Of a stretch of DNA of 64,000 nucleotides, positions 1 through 8,747 are shown one piece after another. How positions within the stretch are numbered: position 1 is the stretch's first letter; every line of letters begins with the position of its first letter. The translations under genes and the position numbers were made by a program. The DNA comes from Clostridiales bacterium PH28_bin88 (lineage in GTDB: Bacteria > Bacillota > PH28-bin88), in contig LAKY01000058.1 of NCBI GenBank assembly GCA_000987045.1, positions 180,528 through 244,527 of the forward strand, written 5' to 3'. The notes beneath the pieces are model-generated. The model made no database searches. It saw nothing but the letters and a program-made list of their open reading frames with translations, and was not told the origin of the DNA.

Positions 1-1092
1 TACCAGGAAGTACAAGAGAGCAGTGGCGGTAGCCCAGGTGGCCTGCTGGTCAAAGGCCCCCCGCTGGTACAGGAGGCTTACCACCGGTTCCCGCAGCACC
101 ATCATGCCCACGGAGGCGGGGATGATGGCGAGCAGCATCATGCCCAGTCCCTGGTTAAGGGTACGGGTCAGCCCCTCCCGGTCCCGCCGTACCACCTGCT
201 CCGCCAGGGCGGGAAAAGTGGCGGTATATACCGCGTAAACGAAGATGCCGGGCAGGTTCAGCGCCCGGTTGCCCAGGTCCAGGGCGGTGATCAGTCCCCG
301 CTCCAGGCCGGAGGCAAAAAACCGGTTCATCGCCAGGTACACCTGGTTTACCGACACCGCCAGGAATACCGGCCCGATCAAAAGAGCTACCCGCCGCACC
401 GCCGGGTGCTTCCGGTCAAAGGTGAAGGAATAGCGGAACCCCATGGCCTTCAGGTTGGGAAGCTGCACCAGCAGGAACCCCACAAAACCCGCCAGGGTTC
501 CCCAGGCCACCCCTTCCATGTAAAAATGCGGCCCCAGCGCCAGCACCGCGAGGATGATCACCACATTGGCCACCCCGGTAGCCATGGCGGGAACGGTGAA
601 AAACCTCCCGGCGTTAAGGATGCCGCTTATGAACATGCCGGTGCCCATAAAGATAATGGAAGGGAACATGATGCGGGTCAGGTGGGTGGTAAAGAGCACC
701 TCTTCCGGTGTAAAACCCGGGGCAATAAGCCTTACCATCCACGGGGCCAGCCCCATACCCACCGCTGTCATTACAGCCAATACGAGCCCCGTCCAGTTTA
801 ACACCGCGCTGGCCACGTGCCAGCCCTCTTCCCGCTGTCCCCGCACCAGGTAAGCAGTCACCACCGGCACGATGACGGTCACAAAGGCGACGCCCAGCAC
901 CGCCTGCAGGGAATTGGGCAGGGTATAGGCCACCAGGTAGGCATCGGTGGCGCCGGTAGCGCCAAAAGCCGCGGCGATGGCCGCGTCCCGCACAAAGCCC
1001 AGCAAGCGGCTCACGAGGGTCACCACCATGATCACCACAGCAGCCCGGGCCACAGTCTCCCCGGCAGCAGAGGTCTTAGCTTCAATATCCAT
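1..1092 (-). CDS. murJ: MurJ/MviN-family lipid II flippase, 3' end outside window
   Basis: Multi-pass membrane protein of the MOP exporter superfamily that flips lipid-linked cell wall precursor across the membrane. The first residues read MDIEAKTSAAGETVAR, followed by the family hallmark SRLLGFVRDAAIAAAFG and a run of hydrophobic helices; the reading frame is open to base 1, so about 360 of the usual 500 residues are visible. The ATG at 1092 is the only in-frame ATG near the start of the homology; the next ATG upstream (1099) leads to an early stop. The region from 1093 to 1366 contains no convincing gene. A polysaccharide flippase of the same superfamily is the alternative, but the N-terminal signature favours MurJ. 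Confidence 0.85.
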   Translation of the reverse strand, partial: MDIEAKTSAAGETVARAAVVIMVVTLVSRLLGFVRDAAIAAAFGATGATDAYLVAYTLPNSLQAVLGVAFVTVIVPVVTAYLVRGQREEGWHVASAVLNWTGLVLAVMTAVGMGLAPWMVRLIAPGFTPEEVLFTTHLTRIMFPSIIFMGTGMFISGILNAGRFFTVPAMATGVANVVIILAVLALGPHFYMEGVAWGTLAGFVGFLLVQLPNLKAMGFRYSFTFDRKHPAVRRVALLIGPVFLAVSVNQVYLAMNRFFASGLERGLITALDLGNRALNLPGIFVYAVYTATFPALAEQVVRRDREGLTRTLNQGLGMMLLAIIPASVGMMVLREPVVSLLYQRGAFDQQATWATATALLYFLV

Positions 1093-1366
1093 CCGGCATC
1101 CTGCCCCTACCCGGGGAAAAAGCACCCCCGATCCGACCGCGACTAACTATTAGACGCCGCAAACCGCCGATAGGTTCCCTCTCCCCGGAAATTTTCCACA
1201 TCCCCTGTATTGTACAGGAAGCAAGAGGCCTGATGCAAGTGCTCCCATGCTTCCGCTCGGGAAACAGCCCCACCCTAATAGCTTGTCCAGCCATAAAGGT
1301 TGCAGGCGAACTGGATATTTTATGGATCAGCAAGGGAGGCCAGGAATTCTGACTTCTCCTTTATGT

Positions 1367-4288
1367 TTATGGCTGCGCCGGGGCTGCCAGCCCGCTTTCC
1401 GCAGGTTTTTTGATGGTAATAGTCAGGGTTTCGGCGTCCCACGCGGCTTCCGCTCCGGTTGCCCCGGTTAACATGGCCAGGGGGACCAGGGCCTGCCCGC
1501 CGGATAAGCGGGGCGCCACCGCCAGCTGTAATGGCTGGCCGTCCAGGTAAGCTTCCACTTCTCCCAGTACCGCCACCACCGTGGAAGTACCAACCAGGGT
1601 CAGGGTTCTGGTCGTACTGTCCCAATGCACCTCCGCCCCCAGGGCGTGGGCGAACTCCCGGGCGGGCACCAGGACCTCCTCGCCCTCCGTCACCGGCAGG
1701 GATTCGGTGAAAAGCCACTCCCCGTCCAGGTAGGAACGCACCGACCTCCCGTCCACCTGCAGGATGGTGGAACGGCCGCTGGTGAAGCTCAGGGACAGGA
1801 TAACACCCCCGTCCGCCAGGGGCCGGGCGTACCACCGGTTCATCACCGGCAACGCCGACAGCACCTCGTCAAACCCGGTAACCCGCACCAGCTTGCCCCG
1901 GAGGTCCACCTCCAGCAGGCGCCCGCTGCCCACGTCGGCGATAACGGTGTTTCCGTTCTCCATTCGCACCGCGGCGGTTGGACGCCGCAGCTGGTTTATT
2001 TCCCCGCCGTAAGTCCCGTCCCCGTACTGCCAGACCACCTGCCCCGCGGCATCTACCTCCAGCACCCGGGCACCGCCGCGTATCCCCTGGTCCACCACCA
2101 GGACATTACCGTTACTGAGACGGGTAGCCTGAACCGCGTTCAAGAACCCCTCGCCGTACTCCCAGAAAACCTGGCGGCGCTGGTTCACCTGCAGCACCCG
2201 GGTGGGCGTGGTGATCAGGGTATCCCCTCCAGGCAGGCGCTCCGCGTACCGGGGGGCGTCCGCCCGGGTGCCCGGCCAGTAGGACCAGACAACCTCACCC
2301 TGGGGATTGACCTCCACTACCCGGGGAATCAGGGGTTCACCAGGGGCGCCGGATTCAGTAATCAGGGTGTTGCCATTGGGCAGCCTCTGGGCGCTGTTGG
2401 CCTGCACCGGGCCGTAGGACCATACCACCTGTCCCTGCCGGTCCAGTTCCACCACCGAGGGGCCGGTGTGCCCGTTCAGCACCGCCAGGATCCCGCCTCC
2501 CGGCAGGGGGCTTAAGAAGTTGGGGTGGGCGGTGGTGCTGCTCTCCAGCCACTCCGCCACCACCCGCTGGTGCCGGGGGTCGGGTAGCGGAGAATAAACA
2601 GCCTCTTCTGCCTCGGCGGCATCACCCCGGGCATACAGGTGGATATCCTCTACCCGCACCGCCGGACGCAACCCGGTAACCCCTACCTCCCGGCCCCGGG
2701 GGCTTTCGATCTCCACCATGGGTGGGTCGGAGCGCCATGTCACCCGCGCCCCCAGCGCCTCTCCCACAAACCGCAAAGGCACCAGCACCCGCCCGTCTAT
2801 CCAGGTGGCGGGCACGTCCAGGGTAGTTGCCACCCCGTCCACCTCGGCCCGCGGGTCGTCCACCGTGAGCCGCACCTCCCGGCCCCCGGCAGTGGCCCGT
2901 ACCTGGCGGGTCTCTTCCTGCCAGGTGACTTCCGCGCCCAGCGACTCAAAAATGGCGCGCACCGGCACCATGGTCCGCCCTTCAATCAGGCGGGGCGGCA
3001 CATCGAAGAACAGCCGGCGACCATCCAGGTAAACGGGGATCTGGGAAAGGATCACGAAACCGGTGTTGACGGTCCGGAGAGAAGTCTCCGAGGGGCGGTT
3101 GGCAACCTCGCCCCCGATAAGCATCTGGCTGGAGCCGCCCCCGTCCAGGCCCACCGCTTCCTGTGCCCCCAGGTCCGCCACCAGGTAGGCCAGTTCTTCC
3201 AGGGTCACCCCGGCGCTGTACCCGGGCTGCCTCCCGTCCACCACCACCATCAGCACCCTAGCCTCAGGGGTGCGTCCCACCGCCGTGCGGGGGTTCCGCC
3301 CGAGGGTGGTACCAGTGAACCCCTCCGCCTCCGCTTGCAGGACCGGACGTCCCTCTTCCACCAGCAGCGGGCCGCCGGTCAAGAGGTGCTCAACCCCCTC
3401 CCACAGGCGGTGGTAGGTCTGTTTCACCCGCACCCACTCCCCGGTTTTCACGTTCTCCGGGAGGTCCGCTGCATCAGGGAATACCAGTACGAACCCGCCG
3501 GGAGGGATGGGAGAGTTCCCTTCCCGGCTGATACCTGCCACCCGGCCCTGCCCGTCCTCACCGGCCTCTGCCAGCAGCTCAACGGTCCCCGCGGGAGTGC
3601 CGGTGTTAGTCCCCCACTCGGGGGTGTACAGGACGGGCTGTTTCCCGCCCAGGGGGCGGTTAACCCGCCCCACGGGCCAGGCCAGGTCTTCAGCCGGCAA
3701 TTCCACCTCCAAGGCGGCGTCAAAATAGCCGAACAGCAGTTCCTTCCCACTGGTAATGCCCACCGAGGGCCGGCGGATGGGGGAAGAGGCCAGTACCTGC
3801 CCGTCCACCATCAGATTCCCCACCGGCAAGGAAAGACCGTTGGCGCTGCTGAAGAACCCACCGTTAATGGCCGCCACCGCCCCGTACCTCCCGGCCATAC
3901 CGGCAAGGGATTCCCTGCTGCCCACCCCCCCGGCTGCCACCACGGGCCGCGGCTCCACCAGCGGGTTAGTCAAGTCGGCTTCCAGCACATGGACCACCAG
4001 CGGCTGCCCCTCCCGGTTGATGCCGTCTACCACCCGGTAAAGTACCCCCGGAGCCACTTCCCGCTCCTCCCGGACGCGCAAGGCAATCCCCGCCGCGTTG
4101 GGTGGCGGGAAGGATAATTCCGCTTGTACGGGAAGGGAAGGTGCCTGTTCCACTGCGGCCGGCGTTTCGGCCGCTCTCATCTCTTCCGCGGGGGGAGGCA
4201 GCGCCTCCGAAGGCCAGGCGGCACTCCCCCACCACAGGGAACCGGCTAAAACAACTGATGTGATGATGCGTTTTCGGGGTATTAGCAT
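1367..4288 (-). CDS. Secreted phosphodiester glycosidase (NAGPA) / stalk / beta-propeller fusion protein
   Basis: A 973-residue exported protein. Residues 1-25 form a signal peptide. Residues about 90-415 are a phosphodiester glycosidase (NAGPA) domain with AINGGFF (140-146), TGGPLL (304-309), GRNPRTAVG (330-338) and LDGGGSSQ (381-388). Residues about 418-530 are a copper-amine-oxidase-N (stalk) domain with the signatures MVPVRAIFESLGAEVTW and VLVPLRFVGEALGA. Residues about 570-850 are repeats of the type 'W-Y-G-x-LPNGNTLI', as in arylsulfotransferase/PQQ-like propellers. A second stalk half (LVPAREFAHALGAEVHW) closes the protein. It probably sits at the cell surface and may trim or bind cell wall glycans. 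SD GGAGGG lies 5 nt before the ATG. The domain combination is unusual; the substrate cannot be told from sequence. Confidence 0.85.
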   Translation of the reverse strand: MLIPRKRIITSVVLAGSLWWGSAAWPSEALPPPAEEMRAAETPAAVEQAPSLPVQAELSFPPPNAAGIALRVREEREVAPGVLYRVVDGINREGQPLVVHVLEADLTNPLVEPRPVVAAGGVGSRESLAGMAGRYGAVAAINGGFFSSANGLSLPVGNLMVDGQVLASSPIRRPSVGITSGKELLFGYFDAALEVELPAEDLAWPVGRVNRPLGGKQPVLYTPEWGTNTGTPAGTVELLAEAGEDGQGRVAGISREGNSPIPPGGFVLVFPDAADLPENVKTGEWVRVKQTYHRLWEGVEHLLTGGPLLVEEGRPVLQAEAEGFTGTTLGRNPRTAVGRTPEARVLMVVVDGRQPGYSAGVTLEELAYLVADLGAQEAVGLDGGGSSQMLIGGEVANRPSETSLRTVNTGFVILSQIPVYLDGRRLFFDVPPRLIEGRTMVPVRAIFESLGAEVTWQEETRQVRATAGGREVRLTVDDPRAEVDGVATTLDVPATWIDGRVLVPLRFVGEALGARVTWRSDPPMVEIESPRGREVGVTGLRPAVRVEDIHLYARGDAAEAEEAVYSPLPDPRHQRVVAEWLESSTTAHPNFLSPLPGGGILAVLNGHTGPSVVELDRQGQVVWSYGPVQANSAQRLPNGNTLITESGAPGEPLIPRVVEVNPQGEVVWSYWPGTRADAPRYAERLPGGDTLITTPTRVLQVNQRRQVFWEYGEGFLNAVQATRLSNGNVLVVDQGIRGGARVLEVDAAGQVVWQYGDGTYGGEINQLRRPTAAVRMENGNTVIADVGSGRLLEVDLRGKLVRVTGFDEVLSALPVMNRWYARPLADGGVILSLSFTSGRSTILQVDGRSVRSYLDGEWLFTESLPVTEGEEVLVPAREFAHALGAEVHWDSTTRTLTLVGTSTVVAVLGEVEAYLDGQPLQLAVAPRLSGGQALVPLAMLTGATGAEAAWDAETLTITIKKPAESGLAAPAQP

Positions 4289-4322
4289 GATGTCCCTCCA
4301 TTTGTCTCTTGCCTCTCGTAAG

Positions 4323-4352
4323 TTTAGACGACTTTCCCCCGGTTTATGTTCC
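4323..4352 (-). promoter_or_regulatory. Possible ECF-sigma promoter
   Basis: On the minus strand GGAACA (4352-4347) and CGTCTAAA (4330-4323) are separated by 16 bp, matching the general ECF pattern (GAAC-like -35, CGTC/TCTAA-like -10). It lies about 35 bp upstream of the 973-residue surface protein. Inference from motif shape only. Confidence 0.3.
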
Positions 4353-4433
4353 TTAATATAGTTCGCGGGACCTTAAAAAATAAGGGGAGAGGTCCGGTAA
4401 TAAGCACCCCTCCCACTCACTGCCGTTATTATA

Positions 4434-4553
4434 TTACCCGCCAATCCGTAGTTTTTCCAACAGCCCCTCGGGAGTCTCTACCACAATTCCCTTAAACTTC
4501 ATCAATTCCTTAAGGTTATATATACAAACAGTGGAAATCCCCAGTGAAGCAAG
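4434..4553 (-). pseudogene. C-terminal scrap, possibly of a PIN-type toxin
   Basis: A 39-codon open stretch ends at a TAA (4434-4436) and is closed upstream by an in-frame TAA (4554-4556) with no start codon. It encodes YNLKELMKFKGIVVETPEGL and a short tail. 'NLK-(D/E)-hydrophobic-x-x-GI-x-V-x-TPE-x-LL' is the usual end of PIN-domain toxins, but the acidic catalytic residues are absent, so the assignment is tentative. The rest of 4289-4666 holds nothing else recognised. Confidence 0.35.
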
Positions 4554-4666
4554 TTAGTCCGAAGCGCAGTAAAGCCGTGAATGCTAAGTTATACTGCTTG
4601 AATTTCCATCAACCTACCCCTCTGTACCCAAAAATCTTCTTATACATAGCGTCATATTTATCTGCG

Positions 4667-4987
4667 CTAAATGATTGAATTAATGGACTCGCGGACTCTA
4701 TTTGTCTGGTTGTGCTGGGTCGAACCAAACGAGACAACTGTCGTGTATGCGCAATTATTTAAGACGTTGTGTATAATTTCTATGTCAATTTTTTCATTAC
4801 CTGTATGATAAACTATGATGTCATCCTTAGCTCTTACCAATTCTCTAGTCGCTTCTTTATTATCATCAAATGCTTTAATTACAGCCATATCTTCAACATA
4901 TCTTTTATTCCCTTGTATGTTTGACTTTAAAATCTGCATTTTCACAAACTTATTAGGATAAATTTTTCTTACTTCTTCCCACCTCAT
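4667..4987 (-). CDS. Small hypothetical protein, MRWEEVRKIYP family
   Basis: A 106-residue soluble protein beginning MRWEEVRKIYPNKFVKMQIL, a start seen in a small family of uncharacterised Firmicutes proteins usually paired with an aspartyl-protease-like partner gene. No signal peptide or membrane segment. The gene is clearly AT-rich compared with the flanks, which suggests transfer. The last 25 or so residues (after IVYHTGNEKIDIEI) look unlike the family's usual short end, and the expected partner gene is missing, so the 3' end may have been replaced. An SD-like GGTGG lies upstream of the ATG. Function unknown. Confidence 0.55.
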   Translation of the reverse strand: MRWEEVRKIYPNKFVKMQILKSNIQGNKRYVEDMAVIKAFDDNKEATRELVRAKDDIIVYHTGNEKIDIEIIHNVLNNCAYTTVVSFGSTQHNQTNRVRESINSII

Positions 4988-5050
4988 AATAATTCACCAC
5001 CTTTGTAGCACTTGTTCATCAATATTATACCATTGTTTGTATAAATAGCT

Positions 5051-5150
5051 CTAAATATAAATTACATACTTGCTAAATTCGTAGGTGTATTCCGTGCGCA
5101 GGCCGTTGGGGTAGTTAACGGCCTTGATCATCCCGTCGGCGTAGCTTGAT
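5051..5150 (-). pseudogene. RHS/YD-repeat fragment
   Basis: Minus-strand codons from about 5150 to the TAG at 5051-5053 read ADGMIKAVNYPNGLRTEYTY and then a short non-matching tail. This is a single RHS (YD) repeat of the kind found in large polymorphic-toxin or teneurin-like surface proteins. It is joined directly to a RelE-like remnant upstream, so both are scraps. Confidence 0.5.
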
Positions 5151-5332
5151 TTTGCAGTAGCCTGCCAGGTTCATGCCGCCTTTGTTGCTCAGGGGCTTGC
5201 CGTAGCCGCCTTCTGCCTGGGGCAGTGGATTGACTGCCACCTTGTTGATGGCTTTCACCACCTGAACCGCTGTGACGGGTCAAGCTTCTTGATGTCCTCC
5301 AGTGCGTCCCTTAAATATTCTACCTTCCACAT
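5135..5332 (-). pseudogene. RelE-like toxin, frameshifted and truncated
   Basis: Translation from the ATG at 5332 gives MWKVEYLRDALEDIKKLDPS, the usual N-terminus of RelE/ParE-type toxins. It then stops (...SQRFRW*) and resumes in another frame as QVVKAINKVAVNPLPQAEGG and YGKPLSNKGGMNLAGYCKIK. The C-terminal catalytic strands are missing because the frame runs into the RHS scrap. The ATG lies just after the stop of an antitoxin-like ORF (5334), the normal antitoxin-toxin order. Not expected to be active. Confidence 0.65.
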
Positions 5333-5333
5333 G

Positions 5334-5545
5334 CTATTCCAGGTCCACGTCTGTAGCGTTTAATTCCACCTCACTGATGCCCAACTCCTGCATGGCTTTT
5401 TCCGCCGGAATAAAATCCTCTGCTTTTGCGTTTTCCATGCGTTTTTCAGCCTCTACAAGCAAGCGGTAGTTTTCGATGGTTTCAATCATTTGCTCATAGG
5501 TTTCGTGTGTGAGCAGCACACAGGCGGGGGAGTTGTTTTTAAGCC
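5334..5545 (-). pseudogene. Phd/RHH-type antitoxin remnant without N-terminus
   Basis: The frame ending at 5334 reads LKNNSPACVLLTHETYEQMI, continues through an acidic helix (LLVEAEKRMENAKAEDFIPA) and ends LGISEVELNATDVDLE. This matches the C-terminal two thirds of antitoxins paired with RelE toxins. The DNA-binding N-terminus is absent: upstream of about 5545 the sequence becomes transposase. A short version could be translated from the ATG at 5519, but it would lack the DNA-binding part. Confidence 0.55.
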
Positions 5546-6571
5546 GCTGGACGCCGCGCTAACCAAACCAAGCTGATAGCCCTTTTGACCCCGTTGCCTG
5601 GGGAAATATCCTTTGGCGGCGCATTGGTAGGTGGCGCCATAGACCGTAAAGCCAGTGGCGTCAATGTCCAGGTCCACCACCGTTTCATGGGCGGAAATGC
5701 CGAACAAGCGCCGGTATTCTTGGCTTACCAAATCCAGTTCTTCGAGGCTCCCAAATCCAGTTCTTCGAGGCTCGCGGCGCTCAGCGTATGCAAAAACCCG
5801 CTGACCGAGGACTGTTCCGGAAAGCCTGGCATATCTAGCAAGCGCGCCACTTGAGGGTAAGGCCGTAGCAGGTGATTAATGGCCACGTTGAAATCGCAGC
5901 CAACCGCCACGCTTAATACCAAGGTCAAGAGGTAATCCGTGGCGGTATATGACACGATCTTACGCACGGGGGTCAACATCTGGTCCAAGATCTCCGGCAC
6001 GCCGGCCCTTTTTAGGAACTCCGCGAAACAGCAAAGCATCGCGGAGCCGACCAAGTCATGGCAGGGAAGAACCCTGATTGTCGCGGCCGGCCGGAGGTTT
6101 TCTCTTCCGCTTAGGCAACCCAGGAGCGGGGCAGGCTCCGCTGGAGTTTTTTTTTGGCTGGTAGAGATTGCCCCCGCAATCCCGGCAAACAAATCGCTGC
6201 ACCCGTTCCAAAGGCGTCCGTTTGCCGCCGGTGGGGTAACAACCGTTCCTGACCAGGCGGCTGCCGCCGCAAAGCGGACATTGCTCGGGCAAAGCAGTCC
6301 TGCTTGACGGGAAGGCTTGGGCTGGCTCGGCGACGTCCAATTTCTGTGATTTCTGTGATGGGACGCTACTTGTTTCTGCATAGTTTACTGGAGGCCGGCC
6401 TGGGTTTGGGGTAAGCGCAGCCTCAATCGCGACCTTCGCCTTCCTGACCCACAACCGTAGCGAATCACGGTCGACATGGTGCTTTCGTTCGATTTCCGAT
6501 GGCCTAAGACCTCTGATATGGTCTATGACTGCATTAACTTTGGTTTCGACTGGAATCTCGTGATAAGGCAT
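5546..6571 (-). pseudogene. Transposase (IS4/IS1380-like DDE), frameshifted and 3'-truncated
   Basis: SD GGGAGGTG precedes the ATG at 6571. The N-terminus MPYHEIPVETKVNAVIDHIR is followed by a helix-turn-helix and a zinc ribbon (CPLCGG...CRDCGG). At an A9 tract (6148-6156) the frame is lost; the catalytic part continues in a second frame (VSYTATDYLLTLVLSVAVG to SAASLEELDL). A 23-bp tandem duplication (5728-5773) then forces a third frame beginning VSQEYRRLFGISAHETVVDL with the first catalytic Asp region DIDATGFTVYG and AAKGYFPRQRGQKGYQLG. The coding then ends abruptly at about 5546 against an antitoxin remnant. The last two thirds of the DDE domain are lost. Confidence 0.75.
5728..5773. repeat. 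23-bp perfect tandem duplication
   Basis: Bases 5728-5750 are repeated exactly at 5751-5773. The unit length of 23 is not a multiple of three, so it breaks the transposase reading frame between LEELDL and VSQEYRRLFG. Confidence 0.95.
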
Positions 6572-6801
6572 TCGTAACACCTCCCATCTGTATTCTATCA
6601 CGAATACTGGTGAGAGTGAAGATGTAATGCAGAAAGAATTTCTCAAACCAATCAACGAAATTCTCAGGGGTTCAGCGGCCACAACGGTTTTACTCAAAAG
6701 TTAGGTTATAAATATCTGTTGGACTTCCGCCAAATTTAACGGGCTTACTTTTGCTTCTTTTTCTCTGATGCCTTGGCATTTTTCATGGCGCACCACCCAA
6801 G

Positions 6802-6945
6802 CATATTTTACCAGTCTCAACTTAAACTATCAAGACAGAGGAACCGTCCCCATGTCTCCGAGGAACCGTCCCCATGTCTCACATATTTTACCAGTCTCAA
6901 CTTAAACTATCATGTCTCCCCATGTCTCCTTAAGTTTAAGTTGAG
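6802..6945. repeat. REP-like repeat cluster
   Basis: A 31-bp sequence at 6802-6832 recurs at 6882-6912. Between the copies, a 21-bp unit containing GGAACCGTCCCCATGTCTC occurs twice (6838-6858 and 6860-6880), with partial copies at 6911-6929. CTCAACTTAAACT (6896-6908) is inverted at 6933-6945, giving a hairpin. The GGAACCGTCCCC motif is familiar from REP-like elements mobilised by IS200-like (RAYT) transposases in related Firmicutes, though no such transposase is in the window. Confidence 0.75.
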
Positions 6946-6961
6946 TTGCTATAAGTTGCCG

Positions 6962-7297
6962 TCACAAGCGCGATGACATTATTGGGATACCTTCCTTTAG
7001 AATTTGCTCTACGAAAAAATCTCGCGGAGGATCCAAATCAGCCTCCGCCAATGGGAAGGGCTCAATAATCCCCGGTATTCCCGACCTGATTAATATCCGG
7101 TAAAGGATTTGCCTATCCTTAAGCGGGTTATGCCCAAATACCGGCGAAATAATGGCCAGGTCGATATCACTGTCAGCAGTGGCCATTCCCTTTGCCACAG
7201 AACCGAACAGAATTGCCCTTGTTACAGGGATTACCCGGGAGACTGCCTGTAAGTATTTATCTATCCATTCCTGGTACTGAGCCTGGATATTATCCAT
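6962..7297 (-). CDS. MNT-type nucleotidyltransferase, minimal antitoxin-like
   Basis: 111 residues of the minimal nucleotidyltransferase fold. The motif LFGSVAKG...DSDIDLAII (GS-x9-DxD) carries the active-site Gly-Ser and the metal-binding aspartates. It overlaps the upstream HEPN gene by 37 bp, the standard arrangement of HEPN/MNT modules, where the transferase neutralises the HEPN RNase by adding AMP to it. Cytoplasmic. The pair sits beside other accessory material and could be a working toxin-antitoxin or defence unit. Confidence 0.85.
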   Translation of the reverse strand: MDNIQAQYQEWIDKYLQAVSRVIPVTRAILFGSVAKGMATADSDIDLAIISPVFGHNPLKDRQILYRILIRSGIPGIIEPFPLAEADLDPPRDFFVEQILKEGIPIMSSRL

Positions 7298-7659
7298 CCT
7301 AGTATTTCCCTCGCATTCTCGATATACTTCATGAATCCATCCGGCGTGGTAGACTTAAAGATCTTCTCGCGATCCTGAGGGTACCTGGATTCGATATTCA
7401 ATGGGGCAAGATCGGCTATCATTTCCAACTGTTCAGTTGTCAATTCCGCATCAATACCAGATTGTTGGGCCAGTACAATCAAGTTGTGGGTTTTCGGCGG
7501 GATGCCGCCCCGGCGCTCTACATAAAAAGCCTTTAACGCCTTCTCAACCGTTAGATGAGCAAAAAACCCTGATTCTAGGTAGCGATGACCGTTCCAAAGA
7601 ACCTCCGCAGTCTTTAAACTCTCCGCTGCTTCATCAATCCAGTATCTAGCATGGTTCAT
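7261..7659 (-). CDS. HEPN-domain protein
   Basis: 132 residues, all alpha-helical in appearance. The stretch ESGFFAHLTVEKALKAFYVE followed by PPKTHNLIVLA is the HEPN core; HEPN partners of nucleotidyltransferases usually act as RNases. The strict R-x4-6-H RNase motif is not obvious here, so nuclease activity is uncertain. SD GGGGGTG lies 5 nt before the ATG at 7659. It is the first gene of the pair with the nucleotidyltransferase at 6962. Confidence 0.8.
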   Translation of the reverse strand: MNHARYWIDEAAESLKTAEVLWNGHRYLESGFFAHLTVEKALKAFYVERRGGIPPKTHNLIVLAQQSGIDAELTTEQLEMIADLAPLNIESRYPQDREKIFKSTTPDGFMKYIENAREILGWIISRLSTRNG

Positions 7660-7772
7660 GGTTTCACCCCCGGAAAGCTCTATCGCTTGTCCTGTATTAT
7701 CCTCTAGTATACCATTTATTGGGTAGTTAGTCTACTGACCCACACCACCAAACTAAGGTACAAACATTGGGG

Positions 7773-7810
7773 AAAAATTATGAGGGAAGGTCTTTTCCGG
7801 AACTTCCCTC
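7773..7810 (-). terminator. Intrinsic terminator after the Liv/SDR operon
   Basis: On the minus strand GAGGGAAG pairs with CTTCCCTC (7782-7810) around a 13-nt loop and is followed by ATAATTTTT. It is about 200 bp past the SDR stop codon and is the first terminator in that direction. The rest of 7660-8006 contains no recognised gene. Confidence 0.6.
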
Positions 7811-8006
7811 TCTTCATCTTGATTCACAATCTTTTTGGTTTAATTTTGGGACAGCGCCCCAACATTGACTTTGGAATAGCTATTGAGCCATCTGTTGCTC
7901 GATCCAGGACAGCGTTCCGCTGGCTTTAGTCCTATTCGCCTGCTTCCCCGGAATCCGGCTTTCCGGCCGCGGGATGTTTCCCGCCATCATTAGAAAAAGC
8001 GGGTGG

Positions 8007-8747
8007 TTAAATCACCAGCCCGCCGTCCACCTGGAGCACCACGCCGTTGACGAAGCTGCTCTCGTCAGAGGCCAGGTACAGGTAGGCGTTGGCGATGTCC
8101 GCCGGGTAGCCCCAGCGGCCCAGCGGGGTCTTCTCCTTCATCAGGTCCAGCACCTTCTGGGGTACCATGGCGGTCATGTCGGTGATGATAAAGCCGGGAG
8201 CCACGGCGTTGACCCGGATACCCTTTTTGCCCAGTTCCTTGGCCCAGCTTTTGGTCATGGCGATGACCCCGCCCTTGGTGGCGGCGTAGTTAGTCTGGCC
8301 CACGTTGCCGTACACGCCCACCACGGAGGAAGCGTTGATGATGCTGCCGCTGCCCTGCTCCATCATCACCGGCGCCACCGCCTGGGTGCAGTTGAACACC
8401 CCTTTCAGGTTCACCGCGATGACCTTATCCCACTGCTCCTCGGTCATCCTGGTCAGGAAAGCGTCGGCGGTGATGCCGGCGTTGTTGACCAGCACGTCGA
8501 TACGCCCGAATTGCGCCATGGCGCCGTCCACCATGGCCTGCACGCCGGCGCGGCTGGTCACGTCCACCTGGAAGAAAAGCGCGCCGGTCAGTTCCCTCAA
8601 CTCACCGGCCGTGGCCTCTCCCGCCTGCGCGTCGAAGTCGCAGATGACCACCTGGGCCCCTTCCCGGGCGAACAGGAGCGCCGTATCCTTGCCGATGCCC
8701 CTGGCGCCGCCGGTGATGACAGCCACCTTGTCTTTCAGTCTCAACAT
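8007..8747 (-). CDS. fabG: SDR-family 3-oxoacyl-[ACP] reductase-like dehydrogenase
   Basis: 246 residues of the classical short-chain dehydrogenase family, reducing a 3-oxoacyl thioester or a similar ketone with NAD(P)H. Visible motifs: the Rossmann loop TGGARGIG (12-19), NNAG (88-91), Ser140/141, and Y154-x3-K158. It ends VNGVVLQVDGGLVI, as in FabG. The ATG at 8747 overlaps the stop of the upstream permease gene by one base (TGATG) and has SD AAGGAGAG. Being last in a Liv importer operon, it is more likely a catabolic beta-hydroxyacyl dehydrogenase for the imported substrate than the housekeeping fatty-acid enzyme. Confidence 0.85.
   Translation of the reverse strand: MLRLKDKVAVITGGARGIGKDTALLFAREGAQVVICDFDAQAGEATAGELRELTGALFFQVDVTSRAGVQAMVDGAMAQFGRIDVLVNNAGITADAFLTRMTEEQWDKVIAVNLKGVFNCTQAVAPVMMEQGSGSIINASSVVGVYGNVGQTNYAATKGGVIAMTKSWAKELGKKGIRVNAVAPGFIITDMTAMVPQKVLDLMKEKTPLGRWGYPADIANAYLYLASDESSFVNGVVLQVDGGLVI

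Noticed and set aside
1625..4117. Long plus-strand open frames opposite the 973-residue protein
   Set aside because: They are Pro/His/Gln-rich antisense frames produced by high GC; the minus-strand protein has clear domains and an SD.
6148..6156. Programmed -1 frameshifting at the A9 tract of the transposase
   Set aside because: The downstream catalytic frame is +1 (or -2) relative to the first; the -1 frame stops soon after. With the later 23-bp duplication it is better read as decay.
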